NCBI GenBank assembly: GCA_903930435.1
Contig: CAIYYN010000054.1
Location: 124,001-188,000, forward strand
Source of the DNA: an uncultured Hyphomicrobiales bacterium
GTDB lineage: Bacteria; Pseudomonadota; Alphaproteobacteria; Rhizobiales; Ancalomicrobiaceae
Length of the DNA: 64,000 nucleotides
Direction: 5' to 3'
The notes beneath the pieces are model-generated. The model was not told the origin of the DNA. It saw only the letters and a list, made by a program, of their open reading frames with translations, and ran no database searches. Shown piece by piece: positions 47,220 through 56,491 of this stretch. Position numbers and translations under genes: made by a program. Numbering within the stretch: position 1 is the first letter of the stretch; every line of letters starts with the position of its first letter.

Positions 47220-47915
47220 TCAACCAGCCAATGGATCGGACTGTGCCACAGGCATGTACGCCGGATCCACCAGCTCGTCAAAACTGACGGGACAATCGAC
47301 CGGAAATGCGTCGCGAGCAAGTCCTGTTTCATCGATTATCTGGATCAGGGCGTTCGCATAGATGCCCGACAACGCCTGCGATGCGTGCAATCGGAGCGTT
47401 GGAGATGCGGCAAACCGGGAAAGAACACGGGCTCGCTCCGCATTGATCACGCCGATCGTCGACAGCGACCGCTGCCCCGGTCGGTAGCGCCATTTCAGCA
47501 GCCGAACGAGAATGACCTGCAATCGCCGCTCGATATCGAGGATAGCATCTCTCTCAAGGGATTGAAGCAATTGCAGGAGATGGCCGAAATCGAGATCGGC
47601 GGTACGCTTATCTGTCAGGGCTGATACCTGCTCCCTGATCCAGGCAAGACGATCTTCGCGCAAGGCACTGAAATCTGGTGCTGCCAAACCCTCGTCGATG
47701 GCATCTTGCCGCCAACGCGCCTCATCCAGGCTTAGGTCGAAGAGGTCTGGTCGCAATTCCGCGCGCGCAATGCCGGTTGCCTGGCAGATCTCGCCAACTC
47801 GCTCGGCAGGCACTTCGCGCCATTGATAGATTGCTTGCCGGGTGACCCCGAGACGCAGTGCCAGAGTGGGGACACCGCCAATTCGATCCGCCGCCTTGCG
47901 AACGATCTCAAGCAT
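47220..47915 (-). CDS. YdaS-like HTH / DUF29 fusion protein
   Basis: 231 residues. The first 60 residues form a Cro/YdaS-type helix-turn-helix: KAADRIGGVPTLALRLGVTR, QAIYQWREVPAERVGEICQA, GIARAELRPDLF. Residues about 75-222 match the pattern of DUF29: LAWIREQVSALTDKRTADLD, ERRLQVILVRLLKWRYRPGQ, RSLSTIGVINAERARVLSRF, then ALIQIIDETGLARDAFP and FDELVDPAYMP. DUF29 proteins are common in cyanobacteria and some proteobacteria and usually stand alone; the function is unknown. The fusion to a DNA-binding head suggests a regulator. It is 53 bases upstream of ureE on the same strand, so it could belong to the urease accessory operon or control it. This is inference. Confidence 0.72.
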   Translation of the reverse strand: MLEIVRKAADRIGGVPTLALRLGVTRQAIYQWREVPAERVGEICQATGIARAELRPDLFDLSLDEARWRQDAIDEGLAAPDFSALREDRLAWIREQVSALTDKRTADLDFGHLLQLLQSLERDAILDIERRLQVILVRLLKWRYRPGQRSLSTIGVINAERARVLSRFAASPTLRLHASQALSGIYANALIQIIDETGLARDAFPVDCPVSFDELVDPAYMPVAQSDPLAG

Positions 47916-47941
47916 ACGCCAGCGCTTCCCTCAACGTCAGC

Positions 47942-48667
47942 TCAGTGACCCTTGTCGCGATTCTGCAGCTGAAGCTCATCTATCTTGAACTGGTCATTAT
48001 CGACGACAACATTGGCCGCCACACCATAAATCGCCACAGAGGTATCGTAGCCCTGCGCGTCGGTGACCGTCCACTGCTTCAATTCGTAGGTCTTGCGATC
48101 AAAGACGAGAGTCAGTCGACCATCGCCCACCATCGACTTCTGGGAAACAACAACCGTGACCAGATCGGGTTCAACCGAGACCTTGGTCACATTCGCCGCC
48201 GTAGTCAGATCGATCTGATCTGCGAGCAGGAATTTCAACGGTGTCTGCGACAGCGGATAGAGGTCCTGCGTCTGGTTCTTGCGGTCCTTCACGACGACGT
48301 CTGTGCCATTGGACACAACTTCAAGCGTCGATGGTGCAGCGTAGATGAAATGGATCTTGCCAGGCTTCGACAGATAGAAGTCGCCTTCCGTACGCTGTCC
48401 TTCGGGACCAAACTGGACGAATGATCCGGTCAAGGTGCGAACGCCATTGAAATAGCCATTGATTCCGTCGAGGGCTTCCTTCTGGACAGGTGCCAGTTTG
48501 CCGGGTTGAACAGCTCCGTTCAGGTCAAGCGGCAGCGGCGGCGCGGCTTCCGGACGCGGCGTTGGAACCGGCAATTTCATCTGAGCAGTCGCTGCCGATC
48601 CAAAACTCAATGCGACACCGAACACCAGCACGAGCAACCGGGACGTAACCGCCAGTCGATTAAACAT
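47942..48667 (-). CDS. LolA-like outer-membrane lipoprotein carrier
   Basis: 241 residues from the ATG at 48667, behind GGAG. A signal peptide is clear (SRLLVLVFGVALSFGSAATA, cleavage after about residue 28). A Pro-rich spacer follows, then the LolA-type beta half-barrel: YFNGVRTLTGSFVQFGPEGQ, GDFYLSKPGKIHFIY, VVVKDRKNQTQDLYPLSQTP and KFLLADQIDL. LolA carries lipoproteins across the periplasm from LolCDE to the outer membrane. It ends 26 bases before the HTH-DUF29 gene on the same strand. Confidence 0.85.
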   Translation of the reverse strand: MFNRLAVTSRLLVLVFGVALSFGSAATAQMKLPVPTPRPEAAPPLPLDLNGAVQPGKLAPVQKEALDGINGYFNGVRTLTGSFVQFGPEGQRTEGDFYLSKPGKIHFIYAAPSTLEVVSNGTDVVVKDRKNQTQDLYPLSQTPLKFLLADQIDLTTAANVTKVSVEPDLVTVVVSQKSMVGDGRLTLVFDRKTYELKQWTVTDAQGYDTSVAIYGVAANVVVDNDQFKIDELQLQNRDKGH

Positions 48668-49080
48668 TGTTCCAACTCCGTTAGGTAAGACGGGCCACAC
48701 ACAGACAGAGTTCACTTGAGCACCATCAGGATCAACTTCACCGACCATTCAGTACTCGTTTGGTTTGATTCGCGCCTGACACTCTTGGCCAATGAAGCTC
48801 CGCGACTCACTCCGGCAAGGTTCGATCAATCATTCCAGACGCAAGTTTGACTTGGAAACATGTCCGCGGAGTGGCAATCACAGGGTTGGGTTAGGCACTA
48901 TTTGGCTGCAGATTTATCATAACGTCTCATTTCCATAGCTAGGCCAACATGGTTAATCAAATGCAAAGATCGCAGCCTCAACAGAGCATCTGAACCGGCT
49001 CGGCAACTAAAAAAGCCGGGCGTCGAAACACCCGGCTTGTTGGTTGTTGCGGCTCGATCAAACCGCAAATCCCGTTAAAA
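48668..49080. other. gap upstream of the LolA-like gene
   Basis: 413 bases without a supported gene between two minus-strand genes. The right end holds the terminator of the small exported-protein gene. The left part should carry the promoter of the LolA-like gene; I see an AT-rich stretch (ATTTATCATAACGTCTC near 48912-48928) but no box pair I would assert. Confidence 0.5.
49009..49038 (-). terminator. Rho-independent terminator after the small exported-protein gene
   Basis: On the minus strand AAGCCGGG and CCCGGCTT form an 8-bp stem around a loop of about ten bases and run into six Ts (49009-49014). It lies 42 bases after the stop of the 76-residue gene. Confidence 0.85.
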
Positions 49081-49311
49081 TCAGAAATGATGACAGACGC
49101 GAACCTGCTCGCGAACCCAGTGCGGCCAGCCGTGATCCCAAACCTGAACACGGCGAACTTCCCAATGGCAATGATGACGCTCCCAGCCGCGGTCATCCTG
49201 GACATAAACGCCATCGAGCCAGAAACCGGCCTGGGCAGGCGTGGCAACGGCAAGAGCCGAAAGGCCGAGTGTAACTGTTGTGGCGAGGGCGAGTGCGGTC
49301 TTCTTCAACAT
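49081..49311 (-). CDS. small exported Trp/His-rich protein, unknown function
   Basis: 76 residues from the ATG at 49311, behind AAGGA at good spacing. Residues 1-28 are a textbook Sec signal (KKTALALATTVTLGLSALAV, then ATPAQA before the cut). The mature part is only 48 residues but has 6 Trp, 7 His and 2 Cys in a pattern such as WERHHCHWEVRR and VCHHF at the very end. I do not recognise a family with a known role; similar tiny Trp/Val/His-rich exported proteins occur in Hyphomicrobiales. The His/Cys content could bind a metal, or the two Cys may form a disulfide; both are guesses. It is a single-gene unit with its own terminator. Confidence 0.7.
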   Translation of the reverse strand: MLKKTALALATTVTLGLSALAVATPAQAGFWLDGVYVQDDRGWERHHCHWEVRRVQVWDHGWPHWVREQVRVCHHF

Positions 49312-49641
49312 GATGGTATCCTTCCCTTTTAAGCGAATTCGAGCTGCGATGTTTCCTGATCCGGGCAACTTCTCGACCATGATCCGTGTAAAGCGAGCAG
49401 ATCCATCGACATGTGTCGGAACCACACTCTTTTACGCCAGCCCGATCAGGGTCATACATTGCATTTACAGGTGGATCATAGCCCGGTTTTTGTGAACTTT
49501 GCCTGAGGCTTGCGTGCAGAATTCATTCATATTGTAGGATATAAGTGCGATTGTAAACGTGTCCTGTCTCCAATAACGACCATGCATGTCGCCCGCGACT
49601 TTGCGTATAGGATGACACATCGTCCTTTGAAACGCAGCTTT
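49312..49641. other. gap between the small exported-protein gene and the UbiH-type gene
   Basis: 330 bases without a supported gene. It should contain the minus-strand promoter of the small exported protein. A weak candidate, TTTACA with CAATAT 17 bases on, lies around 49527-49558 on the minus strand. No terminator for the UbiH-type gene is visible. Confidence 0.4.
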
Positions 49642-50877
49642 TCAGATTGCTTCCCCCCGCAGCAGCCTCGGTAACCCGCCACCCGACCCGGCCGCTTCCC
49701 CGATAAAGCGCTGTTTCAGCGACGGCAAGCGATCAACGATGCCGAGCCCCAGGTCCCGCAGGGCGCGCAGCGGCGTAAAATCATTTGAAAACAGCCGGTT
49801 CAAAGTATCGGTGACGACACCCATCTCGAAGGCGTCAAATCGGCGCCAGGTCTGGTATCGCTCAAGTACATCGAGGGCGCCGATATCGAGACCGAGACGC
49901 CTGGCCTCAACCAGCACCTGCGCCAGGGCAGCGACATCACGCAGGCCAAGATTCAGGCCCTGTCCCGCGATTGGATGGATGCCGTGCGCCGCGTCACCGG
50001 CAAGCGCGAACCGCGGTTTGACCCAGTCACGGGCGAGCTTCAGACCGAGGGGATAAGCGTTGCGCGGACCGGCAACCTCAAGATCCCCGAGATGGTGACC
50101 AAACCGCCGCTCCAGTTCGAGCCGGAACGTAAAGTCATCAAAGGAGATGATCTTTTCAGCTGTCTTGGTCCGTTCCGTCCATACCAGTGACGAGCGATGA
50201 CGCCCTTCGGCATCGTCGGCGAGCGGCAGGATGGCAAATGGACCCGCCGGTAGAAAATGCTCCTCGGCTCGCCCATCGTGCGGACGCTCGTGCCGGACTG
50301 TCGTGACAATGCCTGACTGGCCGTAATCCCAGTCGACGGTCCGGATACCCGCCAGCGCGCGAAGCCGGGACTTCACACCATCAGCCGCGACCAGCAAACG
50401 ACAGGACAGGGATTGTCCCGTTGAGAGTTGAGCCTTCACCTCTCCGGGCTCAACCTTGAAATCGGAAACAGCTGCCGGAGGCAGGATCGCCACACCCAAG
50501 TCTGCCGCCCGTCGGGCCAACGCTTTGACCATGATGCCGTTTGGCACCATGTGGGCGAAAGGCTCGCCATCTCGGATTGCACCTGCGAAGGTCAAATAGA
50601 CGGGACGCAGACTGTCACCCAGTCGGGAATCCGTTACGATCATCTCGTTGATGGCCTGGGCCGCCGGTTCCATCTCGGGCCAGACGCCAAGATGCACATA
50701 CATGCGCCGGGCCGCCGCGGCGATGGCAGATGCGCGACCATCACGCAGGGCCGAGTCCATTGGTCTCGGATCAATGACAGCAACCGCGATTGACTCGTCT
50801 GCATCACGAAGTGCGCAGGCCAGCGTCATGCCGATATAACCGCCGCCTGCAATGATAACGTCAAAACGATCCGACAT
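49642..50877 (-). CDS. UbiH/UbiF/COQ6-family FAD-dependent hydroxylase
   Basis: 411 residues from the ATG at 50877 (MSDRFDVIIAGGGYIGM), preceded by GGGAA. The N-terminal Rossmann motif IIAGGGYIGMTLACAL binds the ADP part of FAD. RLLVAADGVKSRLRALAGI is the DG motif, and FALAGDAAHGIHPIAGQGLN is the GD motif that contacts the flavin ribityl chain. The set is typical of ubiquinone-ring monooxygenases, which hydroxylate the benzoquinone precursor during ubiquinone synthesis. Which ring carbon is attacked cannot be told from the sequence. It is divergent from the thioesterase gene. Confidence 0.9.
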   Translation of the reverse strand: MSDRFDVIIAGGGYIGMTLACALRDADESIAVAVIDPRPMDSALRDGRASAIAAAARRMYVHLGVWPEMEPAAQAINEMIVTDSRLGDSLRPVYLTFAGAIRDGEPFAHMVPNGIMVKALARRAADLGVAILPPAAVSDFKVEPGEVKAQLSTGQSLSCRLLVAADGVKSRLRALAGIRTVDWDYGQSGIVTTVRHERPHDGRAEEHFLPAGPFAILPLADDAEGRHRSSLVWTERTKTAEKIISFDDFTFRLELERRFGHHLGDLEVAGPRNAYPLGLKLARDWVKPRFALAGDAAHGIHPIAGQGLNLGLRDVAALAQVLVEARRLGLDIGALDVLERYQTWRRFDAFEMGVVTDTLNRLFSNDFTPLRALRDLGLGIVDRLPSLKQRFIGEAAGSGGGLPRLLRGEAI

Positions 50878-51057
50878 GGCACTGGTTCCCATCATCGCCA
50901 ATTCAATACTTCTTACGCCGGAACAGGCCTCGACACCACCGGCGACTTTTCTTGGCAGTTCACGAGTTGACTTACGTAACGGCATCCCTGACATCGTCCA
51001 GAAGGACCAGACTGTTTTGCGGTCGGATCAGTTCGACGGACAGAAGGAGATGACCGT

Positions 51058-51933
51058 ATGACCTCCCAAATCAACATTCTGCTGGAAACGCTTGATCTCG
51101 AACAGCTTGAGGTCAATCTGTTCCGGGGTCGATCGCCCCAGGTTGGCTGGCAGCGGGTGTTTGGAGGCCAGGTCGTTGCTCAGGCGCTCGTGGCGGCAAC
51201 GCGAACTGTCCAAGACCTTCCTGTCCATTCCCTGCATGGTTATTTCCTCGTGGGTGGCGATCCGACTGTTCCGATCATTTTCGAGGTCGACCGGATCAGG
51301 GATGGCAAGAGTTATGTAACGCGTCGGGTCGTTGCCATCCAGCACGGGCGCGCGATCTTTTCCATGAGCGCCTCCTTCCATGCTCCTGAGCCCGATAGCC
51401 TCGTTCATCAGGTGACAATGCCAGATGTTCCCCAGCCTGAAAGCCTGCCGAGCCAGACCGAACTCAAGGATGCCTTCAGCGATCGGGCACCGGATGCGGT
51501 CAAACGGTATTGGGAACGGCAACGCGCGCTTGAATTGCGCCCGGTTGATTTCCGTCATTACGTTACGCGCGAAACCTTGCCCCCGCACCAAAACGTCTGG
51601 CTCAAGGCAACAGACACTTTGCCCGATGATCCAGCGATCCATGCGGCGGTCCTTGCCTATGCATCCGACATGACGCTGCTGGATACGGCCCTGTTCGCGC
51701 ATGGCAAGTCCGTCTTTGATCGCGATCTGCAACTGGCCAGCCTCGACCACGCCATCTGGTTTCATCGGCCCTTTCGGGCCGACGAATGGCTGCTTTATGC
51801 GCAGGACAGCCCGACGTCCTTCGGTGCGCGCGGATTCACGCGCGGTTCAATCTATTCCCAATCCGGCGTCCTCGTCGCATCCACCACACAAGAAGGGGTT
51901 ATCCGTCGCAAGAAGACGGCAGAAACGCTGTGA
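51058..51933 (+). CDS. tesB: acyl-CoA thioesterase II
   Basis: 291 residues with the double hot-dog fold of TesB. The head LLETLDLEQLEVNLFRG, then QRVFGGQVVAQALVAA and LHGYFLVGGDPTVPI are family hallmarks; the second half has the catalytic segment AYASDMTLLDTALFAHG (the Asp of the Asp-Gln/Thr set), followed by LASLDHAIWFHRPF. It hydrolyses medium- to long-chain acyl-CoA to free acid and CoA. AAGGAGATG lies ahead of the start. It is divergent from the UbiH-type gene; glnK starts nearly 290 bases downstream with its own promoter. Confidence 0.94.
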   Translation: MTSQINILLETLDLEQLEVNLFRGRSPQVGWQRVFGGQVVAQALVAATRTVQDLPVHSLHGYFLVGGDPTVPIIFEVDRIRDGKSYVTRRVVAIQHGRAIFSMSASFHAPEPDSLVHQVTMPDVPQPESLPSQTELKDAFSDRAPDAVKRYWERQRALELRPVDFRHYVTRETLPPHQNVWLKATDTLPDDPAIHAAVLAYASDMTLLDTALFAHGKSVFDRDLQLASLDHAIWFHRPFRADEWLLYAQDSPTSFGARGFTRGSIYSQSGVLVASTTQEGVIRRKKTAETL

Positions 51934-52110
51934 AATGAGTCAAGTCTGCTTAATTTTTGTTCGTAAGATGTAATATTTAGCAATCAATTTACGGTGATCT
52001 CGTTCGAATGCCTATTTTTTAATCGATTTGTTGGGACAACTCTCCCGAGTCGGGCGGCTCTCACACAGTCTTGGCCGCGTAAGCGTTGTTTTCTGCTCGA
52101 TTCCGCAAAT

Positions 52111-52560
<450 letters not shown>

Positions 52561-52585
52561 GCACCATTTCAGGAGTGAATGTGAA

Positions 52586-54253
52586 ATGACCATCAGCAAA
52601 CCATATGCGCGTTTGGCGACCGTCGGGTCGGTCGCGCTTGGCCTGTTGGCTGCAACAGCTGTTGCCGCCTTGGCCCAAACAGCACCTGCTACTCCCCCCG
52701 CAGACGCAGCAGCCGCTGCACCGGCAGCCGCTGCCGCAATCACCGTTGCCGCCAACAAGGGCGACGTTGCCTGGATGCTTGTCTCGACCGCCTTCGTCGT
52801 GATGATGTCGATCCCGGGTCTTGCCCTGTTCTACGGTGGTCTCGTTCGCTCCAAGAACGTGCTGTCAGTTTTGATGCAGGTGTTTGCCGGTTTCTCGCTG
52901 ATCACAATCCTCTGGGTGATCTACGGCTATTCGGTCGCCTTCACCGGCAACCACTCCGACGCGCTCAACCCATACTTCGGCAGTTTCGACAAGGTGATGC
53001 TTGCCGGCGTGCTTGACCAGAGCTTCACCAATGGTGTTGCGCAGGGCATCAACTTCTCGAACACGTCGACCTTCTCAAAGGGCGTCGTGTTGCCTGAGCT
53101 GGTTTATGTGCTGTTCCAGCTGACCTTTGCTGCCATCACGCCAGCCCTCATCGTCGGTGCCTTCGCCGAACGCATGAAGTTCACGGCTGTCATGGTGTTC
53201 CTCGCCCTGTGGTTCACGTTCGCTTACCTGCCGATCGCCCACATGGTCTGGTTCTGGTCGGGCCCCGACTTCTTCACCCTGAACGACACCAACGCTGCCT
53301 GGCTGAAGGCCGCTTATGGCGACGACACCGCCAAGCAGTACCTTGATCTTGCCAAGCCGTTCCTTGAGAAGCTCAAGGCTGCCGGTACGGACAAGGCCAA
53401 GATTGACGCGATCCTCGGCGACTGGGGCACGATTGCCGCAAACACCGGCGGCTGGCTCAATGCCAAGGGTGCCATCGACTTCGCCGGCGGCACGGTCGTT
53501 CACATCAACGCCGGTATCGCTGGCCTGATCTGCGCCATTGTGCTCGGACCACGTGTCGGCCTCGGCAAGGAAAACATGGCGCCTCACAACCTCGTGATCA
53601 GCGTCATCGGCGCCTGCCTTCTGTGGGTTGGCTGGTACGGCTTCAACGCTGGCTCGAATCTCGAAGCCACCAGCGGTGCAGCTCTCGCCTTCCTGAACAC
53701 GACGCTTGCAACGGCTGTTGCTGCTCTCGCCTGGACCGCTGCTGAAGCCATCATCCGTGGCCATGCCAGCGTCCTCGGCGCGATCTCCGGTGCAGTTGCC
53801 GGTCTCGTCGCCATCACGCCTGCTTCCGGTTACGTCGGTGTCTACGGCGACTTCGTGATCGGTATCGCAGCTGGCGTTGTCTGCTTCGCAGCTGTCGCGA
53901 CGCTGAAGTCCACCTTCGGCTACGACGACGCGCTTGACGTGTTCGGCGTTCACGGTGTGGGCGGCATCATCGGTGCGATCCTGACCGGCGTGTTTGTCGA
54001 TCCGCATCTGGGCGGCACGGGCATCACCAACTACGCAACGACCGACGCAACCACCTCGACCATCGCTGACTTCAGCCTGCACGATCAGGTCATTGCTCAA
54101 CTGTGGGCAGTTGGCACATCGATCGTCGTCTCGGGTGTTGTGGCTCTGGTCGCAATGCTGCTGATCAAGGTGATCTTCGGTGTCCGTCCATCGGAAGCTG
54201 CCGAGCGCGAAGGCCTCGACGTCACCTCGCATGGCGAGCGCGCCTACAACTGA
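52586..54253 (+). CDS. amtB: ammonium transporter AmtB
   Basis: 555 residues from the ATG at 52586, preceded by AGGAG; an open frame further upstream overlaps glnK and is rejected. A signal-like head and an Ala/Pro-rich stretch (to about residue 53) precede the eleven-helix Amt core: MMSIPGLALFYGGLVRSKNV, then SVAFTGNHSD, VVHINAGIAGLICAIVLGPR with the first pore His, and DVFGVHGVGGIIGAILTGVF with the second. Between about 235 and 285 there is an inserted hydrophilic loop (AAYGDDTAKQYLDLAKPFLE and on) that shorter Amt proteins lack. It conducts NH3/NH4+ and is gated by GlnK. Confidence 0.95.
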   Translation: MTISKPYARLATVGSVALGLLAATAVAALAQTAPATPPADAAAAAPAAAAAITVAANKGDVAWMLVSTAFVVMMSIPGLALFYGGLVRSKNVLSVLMQVFAGFSLITILWVIYGYSVAFTGNHSDALNPYFGSFDKVMLAGVLDQSFTNGVAQGINFSNTSTFSKGVVLPELVYVLFQLTFAAITPALIVGAFAERMKFTAVMVFLALWFTFAYLPIAHMVWFWSGPDFFTLNDTNAAWLKAAYGDDTAKQYLDLAKPFLEKLKAAGTDKAKIDAILGDWGTIAANTGGWLNAKGAIDFAGGTVVHINAGIAGLICAIVLGPRVGLGKENMAPHNLVISVIGACLLWVGWYGFNAGSNLEATSGAALAFLNTTLATAVAALAWTAAEAIIRGHASVLGAISGAVAGLVAITPASGYVGVYGDFVIGIAAGVVCFAAVATLKSTFGYDDALDVFGVHGVGGIIGAILTGVFVDPHLGGTGITNYATTDATTSTIADFSLHDQVIAQLWAVGTSIVVSGVVALVAMLLIKVIFGVRPSEAAEREGLDVTSHGERAYN

Positions 54254-54390
54254 ACCTGATTGGGCTGAATTCAACCTCAGCCCAATCCCTCCATCCGGTT
54301 GATCGCTCTCGGTTGACCACTCTGATCCAAAGCCGTCGATCAGACGGGTACCCTGTATCTCCCGACAGGTTGCTTGCGGCGGCACTTTCA

Positions 54391-54424
54391 CCCCGGATAA
54401 CGAAAGTTGTCCGGGGATTTTTTT
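54391..54424 (+). terminator. Rho-independent terminator after amtB
   Basis: CCCCGGATAAC-GAAA-GTTGTCCGGGG forms a long stem with a GAAA tetraloop, followed by A and seven Ts. It lies about 140 bases after the amtB stop and ends the glnK-amtB unit. Confidence 0.92.
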
Positions 54425-54443
54425 ATGGATCTCAAGGGGTGCG

Positions 54444-54695
54444 TTATCTCGCCGCAAACAGGACTGACACGAGCTGCCAGAGGATGACCATCACGGCCAA
54501 TCCACCCAGTATGCGCCCGATCCGTTTTCCCAAAACCTCGATACGATCATCCGGATCGGTTTCAACGCGATCATGTTGCGCCAGCGATGAACCGCCGATC
54601 GCTGCAGAATCCATCTGGACGCGCCGCAGGACGGCAGCTGCCTCCTCCTGACGCCGCATATCTTCGGAAGATCTGGAAGACGGTTCGATCGGCAT
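54444..54695 (-). CDS. small hypothetical protein with a C-terminal membrane helix
   Basis: 83 residues from the ATG at 54695 (MPIEPSSRSSEDM). The N-terminal 55 residues are polar and probably helical (RRQEEAAAVLRRVQ); one hydrophobic segment at the end (ILGGLAVMVILWQLVSVLFA) makes it look tail-anchored. No family is recognised. It starts 56 bases after the RidA-like gene on the same strand and ends before the amtB terminator, so co-transcription with the RidA gene is likely. The frame extends to 54755 without a better start. Confidence 0.55.
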   Translation of the reverse strand: MPIEPSSRSSEDMRRQEEAAAVLRRVQMDSAAIGGSSLAQHDRVETDPDDRIEVLGKRIGRILGGLAVMVILWQLVSVLFAAR

Positions 54696-54751
54696 GTCCT
54701 GACAGCTCCAGATTATCCGCGTCCCATTCGAGTCCCCGACAAATGCGGCCT

Positions 54752-55144
54752 TCAAAAGCGGCGCGCGACAAGATCAACCTCGACCAAGGCATCCTTGGCC
54801 AGAGCCGTGACACCGATACAGGTCCGGGCAGGTAATTTGCCCTCCGCGAAGTAGCTTTTGTAGACCGCATTAAAGGCCGCATAATCGCGTTCAAAGTGCG
54901 TCAGATAGGCGCGCGCCATCGTCACATGGGCGAGTGTCAATCCGACACCTTCGAGCACCGCGGCAAGATTGCGCATGACCTGATGCGCCTGCGCCTCAAT
55001 ACCGCTGACCAATGGGGCGTTCGGGGCACCCGGAACCGTCGGCATCTGGCCGGTGACGAAGACCCAACCATCAATTTCGGTCGCATGGCTGAACGTGGCG
55101 ACCGGTTCGGGCGCCGCCGCAACCATATGGAATTCAATCGACAT
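54752..55144 (-). CDS. RidA (YjgF/UK114) family protein
   Basis: 130 residues from the ATG at 55144, preceded by GGAG. Family features: ATEIDGWVFVTGQMPTVPG, QAHQVMRNLAAVLEGVGLTL, VTMARAYLTHFERDYAAFNA and the signature LPARTCIGVTALAKDALVEV, with the Arg in PARTCI that holds the substrate carboxylate in RidA. Archetypal RidA hydrolyses reactive enamine/imine intermediates made by PLP enzymes. This copy is of a more diverged subgroup, so its substrate is unknown. It is divergent from the CoA-ester lyase gene. Confidence 0.88.
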   Translation of the reverse strand: MSIEFHMVAAAPEPVATFSHATEIDGWVFVTGQMPTVPGAPNAPLVSGIEAQAHQVMRNLAAVLEGVGLTLAHVTMARAYLTHFERDYAAFNAVYKSYFAEGKLPARTCIGVTALAKDALVEVDLVARRF

Positions 55145-55324
55145 TGTGGATGCTCCAACCCTTGTGTTCGCCAGACGATCGACCTTCGCATAGTCCTTAA
55201 TCCGCGTCGAGACGCGACTGCTGTCGTCTCTCGCGTCACAAATCGATCTCCTTCGAATTGTGCATTGCGGTATCAACTTAGCCAGATTACTCTTTCACCA
55301 TCGTCCGTTCCAGAGATCCAGACA

Positions 55325-56227
55325 ATGACCATTCGGCCACGCCGTAGCGTTCTGTATATGCCCGGCAGCAATCTTCGCGCGCTTGAAAAGGCCAGGACCG
55401 TTCCGGCGGACGCGCTCATTCTTGATCTCGAGGATTCGGTTGCGCCGGAGGCCAAATCCATTGCGCGCGATCAGGTCGTTGCCGCCGTTAGGGCGGGCGG
55501 TTTTGCTGATCGGGAAATCATCATTCGCGTCAATGCTTTGTCGTCTCCCTGGGGTGAAGCAGACCTGGCCGCTGCGGCATCTGCCGGACCGGACGGTATC
55601 CTCATTCCAAAGATTGGCACTGCTGCACACATGACCGAGATCGGCACTCAACTGGACCAGCTCGGCGCACCAAATCATACTGCCGTCTGGGCCATGATGG
55701 AGACACCCGCCGCGTTTCTCCATGCTGGGGCGATAGCAGCAACCCGACATGAAGCTGCCGGACGGCGATTGTCCTGCCTTGTGCTCGGCACAAATGATCT
55801 GGCGAAGGAAACCCGCGCCCGTCTGGTTCCGGGGCGTCAACCGATGCTGACTGCGCTCTCTTTGGCGGTGCTGGCGGCACGCGCGCATAGCCTCGATGTC
55901 ATTGACGGCGTTTGCAATGAGCTTGAAGACCTTGAGGCATTAAGGGCAGAATGCCGACAGGGTCTTGAGCTGGGCATGGATGGCAAAACACTCATTCACC
56001 CCAAGCAGATTGAGATCGCCAACGCGGTGTTTTCCCCGACACCAGCCGAAATCGCCTGGGCGACCAAGATCCTCGCCGCGTTCAATCTGCCGGAGAATGA
56101 ATCGAAGGGCGTGATTTCGCTCGAAGGCAAAATGGTTGAACGACTTCACGCCGATATGGCTGCCCGGACCGTGGCGATTGCGGACGCAATCGCGGCTCGT
56201 CAGGCCGCCCAAACACACATGAGTTAA
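55325..56227 (+). CDS. CitE-like CoA-ester lyase (HpcH/HpaI aldolase family)
   Basis: 300 residues from the ATG at 55325. The TIM-barrel markers are present: SVLYMPGSNLRALEKAR, DALILDLEDSVAP with the Mg-binding Asp/Glu, REIIIRVNALSSPWG, GILIPKIG, WAMMETPAAFLHAG with the second metal Glu, and GMDGKTLIHPKQIEIAN. The family cleaves or forms malyl-, methylmalyl- or citramalyl-CoA; the exact substrate cannot be read from sequence. The open frame extends upstream to 54896, but that part is the antisense of the RidA gene. A DUF1737 gene starts four bases after the stop and an acyl-CoA synthetase follows, so a three-gene operon is likely. Confidence 0.9.
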   Translation: MTIRPRRSVLYMPGSNLRALEKARTVPADALILDLEDSVAPEAKSIARDQVVAAVRAGGFADREIIIRVNALSSPWGEADLAAAASAGPDGILIPKIGTAAHMTEIGTQLDQLGAPNHTAVWAMMETPAAFLHAGAIAATRHEAAGRRLSCLVLGTNDLAKETRARLVPGRQPMLTALSLAVLAARAHSLDVIDGVCNELEDLEALRAECRQGLELGMDGKTLIHPKQIEIANAVFSPTPAEIAWATKILAAFNLPENESKGVISLEGKMVERLHADMAARTVAIADAIAARQAAQTHMS

Positions 56228-56231
56228 TGCC

Positions 56232-56438
56232 ATGATTCTTTATCGCTATCTGACCGGCCCTGATACCGTCGCGTTCTGCAAACGCGTTACGGCGCAGCTC
56301 AATCGCGGCTGGGTGCTCGCAGGGCCCCCCACCCTCGCCTTCGATGCGGCGAAAGGGCAGATGATCTGTGGCCAGACGATCATGAAGACGGTCGACGCTG
56401 TCGACTATACGGATGAAACCGTTTTGTCTGACTATTGA
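56232..56438 (+). CDS. DUF1737-domain protein
   Basis: 68 residues, soluble. The pattern YRYLTGPDTVAFCKRVTAQL, NRGWVLAGPPTLAFD and CGQTIMKT fits DUF1737, a short family found mainly in proteobacteria with unknown function. It sits between the CitE-like lyase gene (four bases before) and the acyl-CoA synthetase, so it is probably translated with them. Whether it serves the same pathway is unknown. Confidence 0.85.
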   Translation: MILYRYLTGPDTVAFCKRVTAQLNRGWVLAGPPTLAFDAAKGQMICGQTIMKTVDAVDYTDETVLSDY

Positions 56439-56491
56439 GAGTTTCAAAATTTGATATGCGATCAGCGAATCGCATGAACTGCAGGCTGATC

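Noticed and set aside
53075-54457. Minus-strand frame of 460 codons opposite amtB
   Set aside because: It is shadowed by the strongly supported transporter; the text has no motifs and crosses the terminator.
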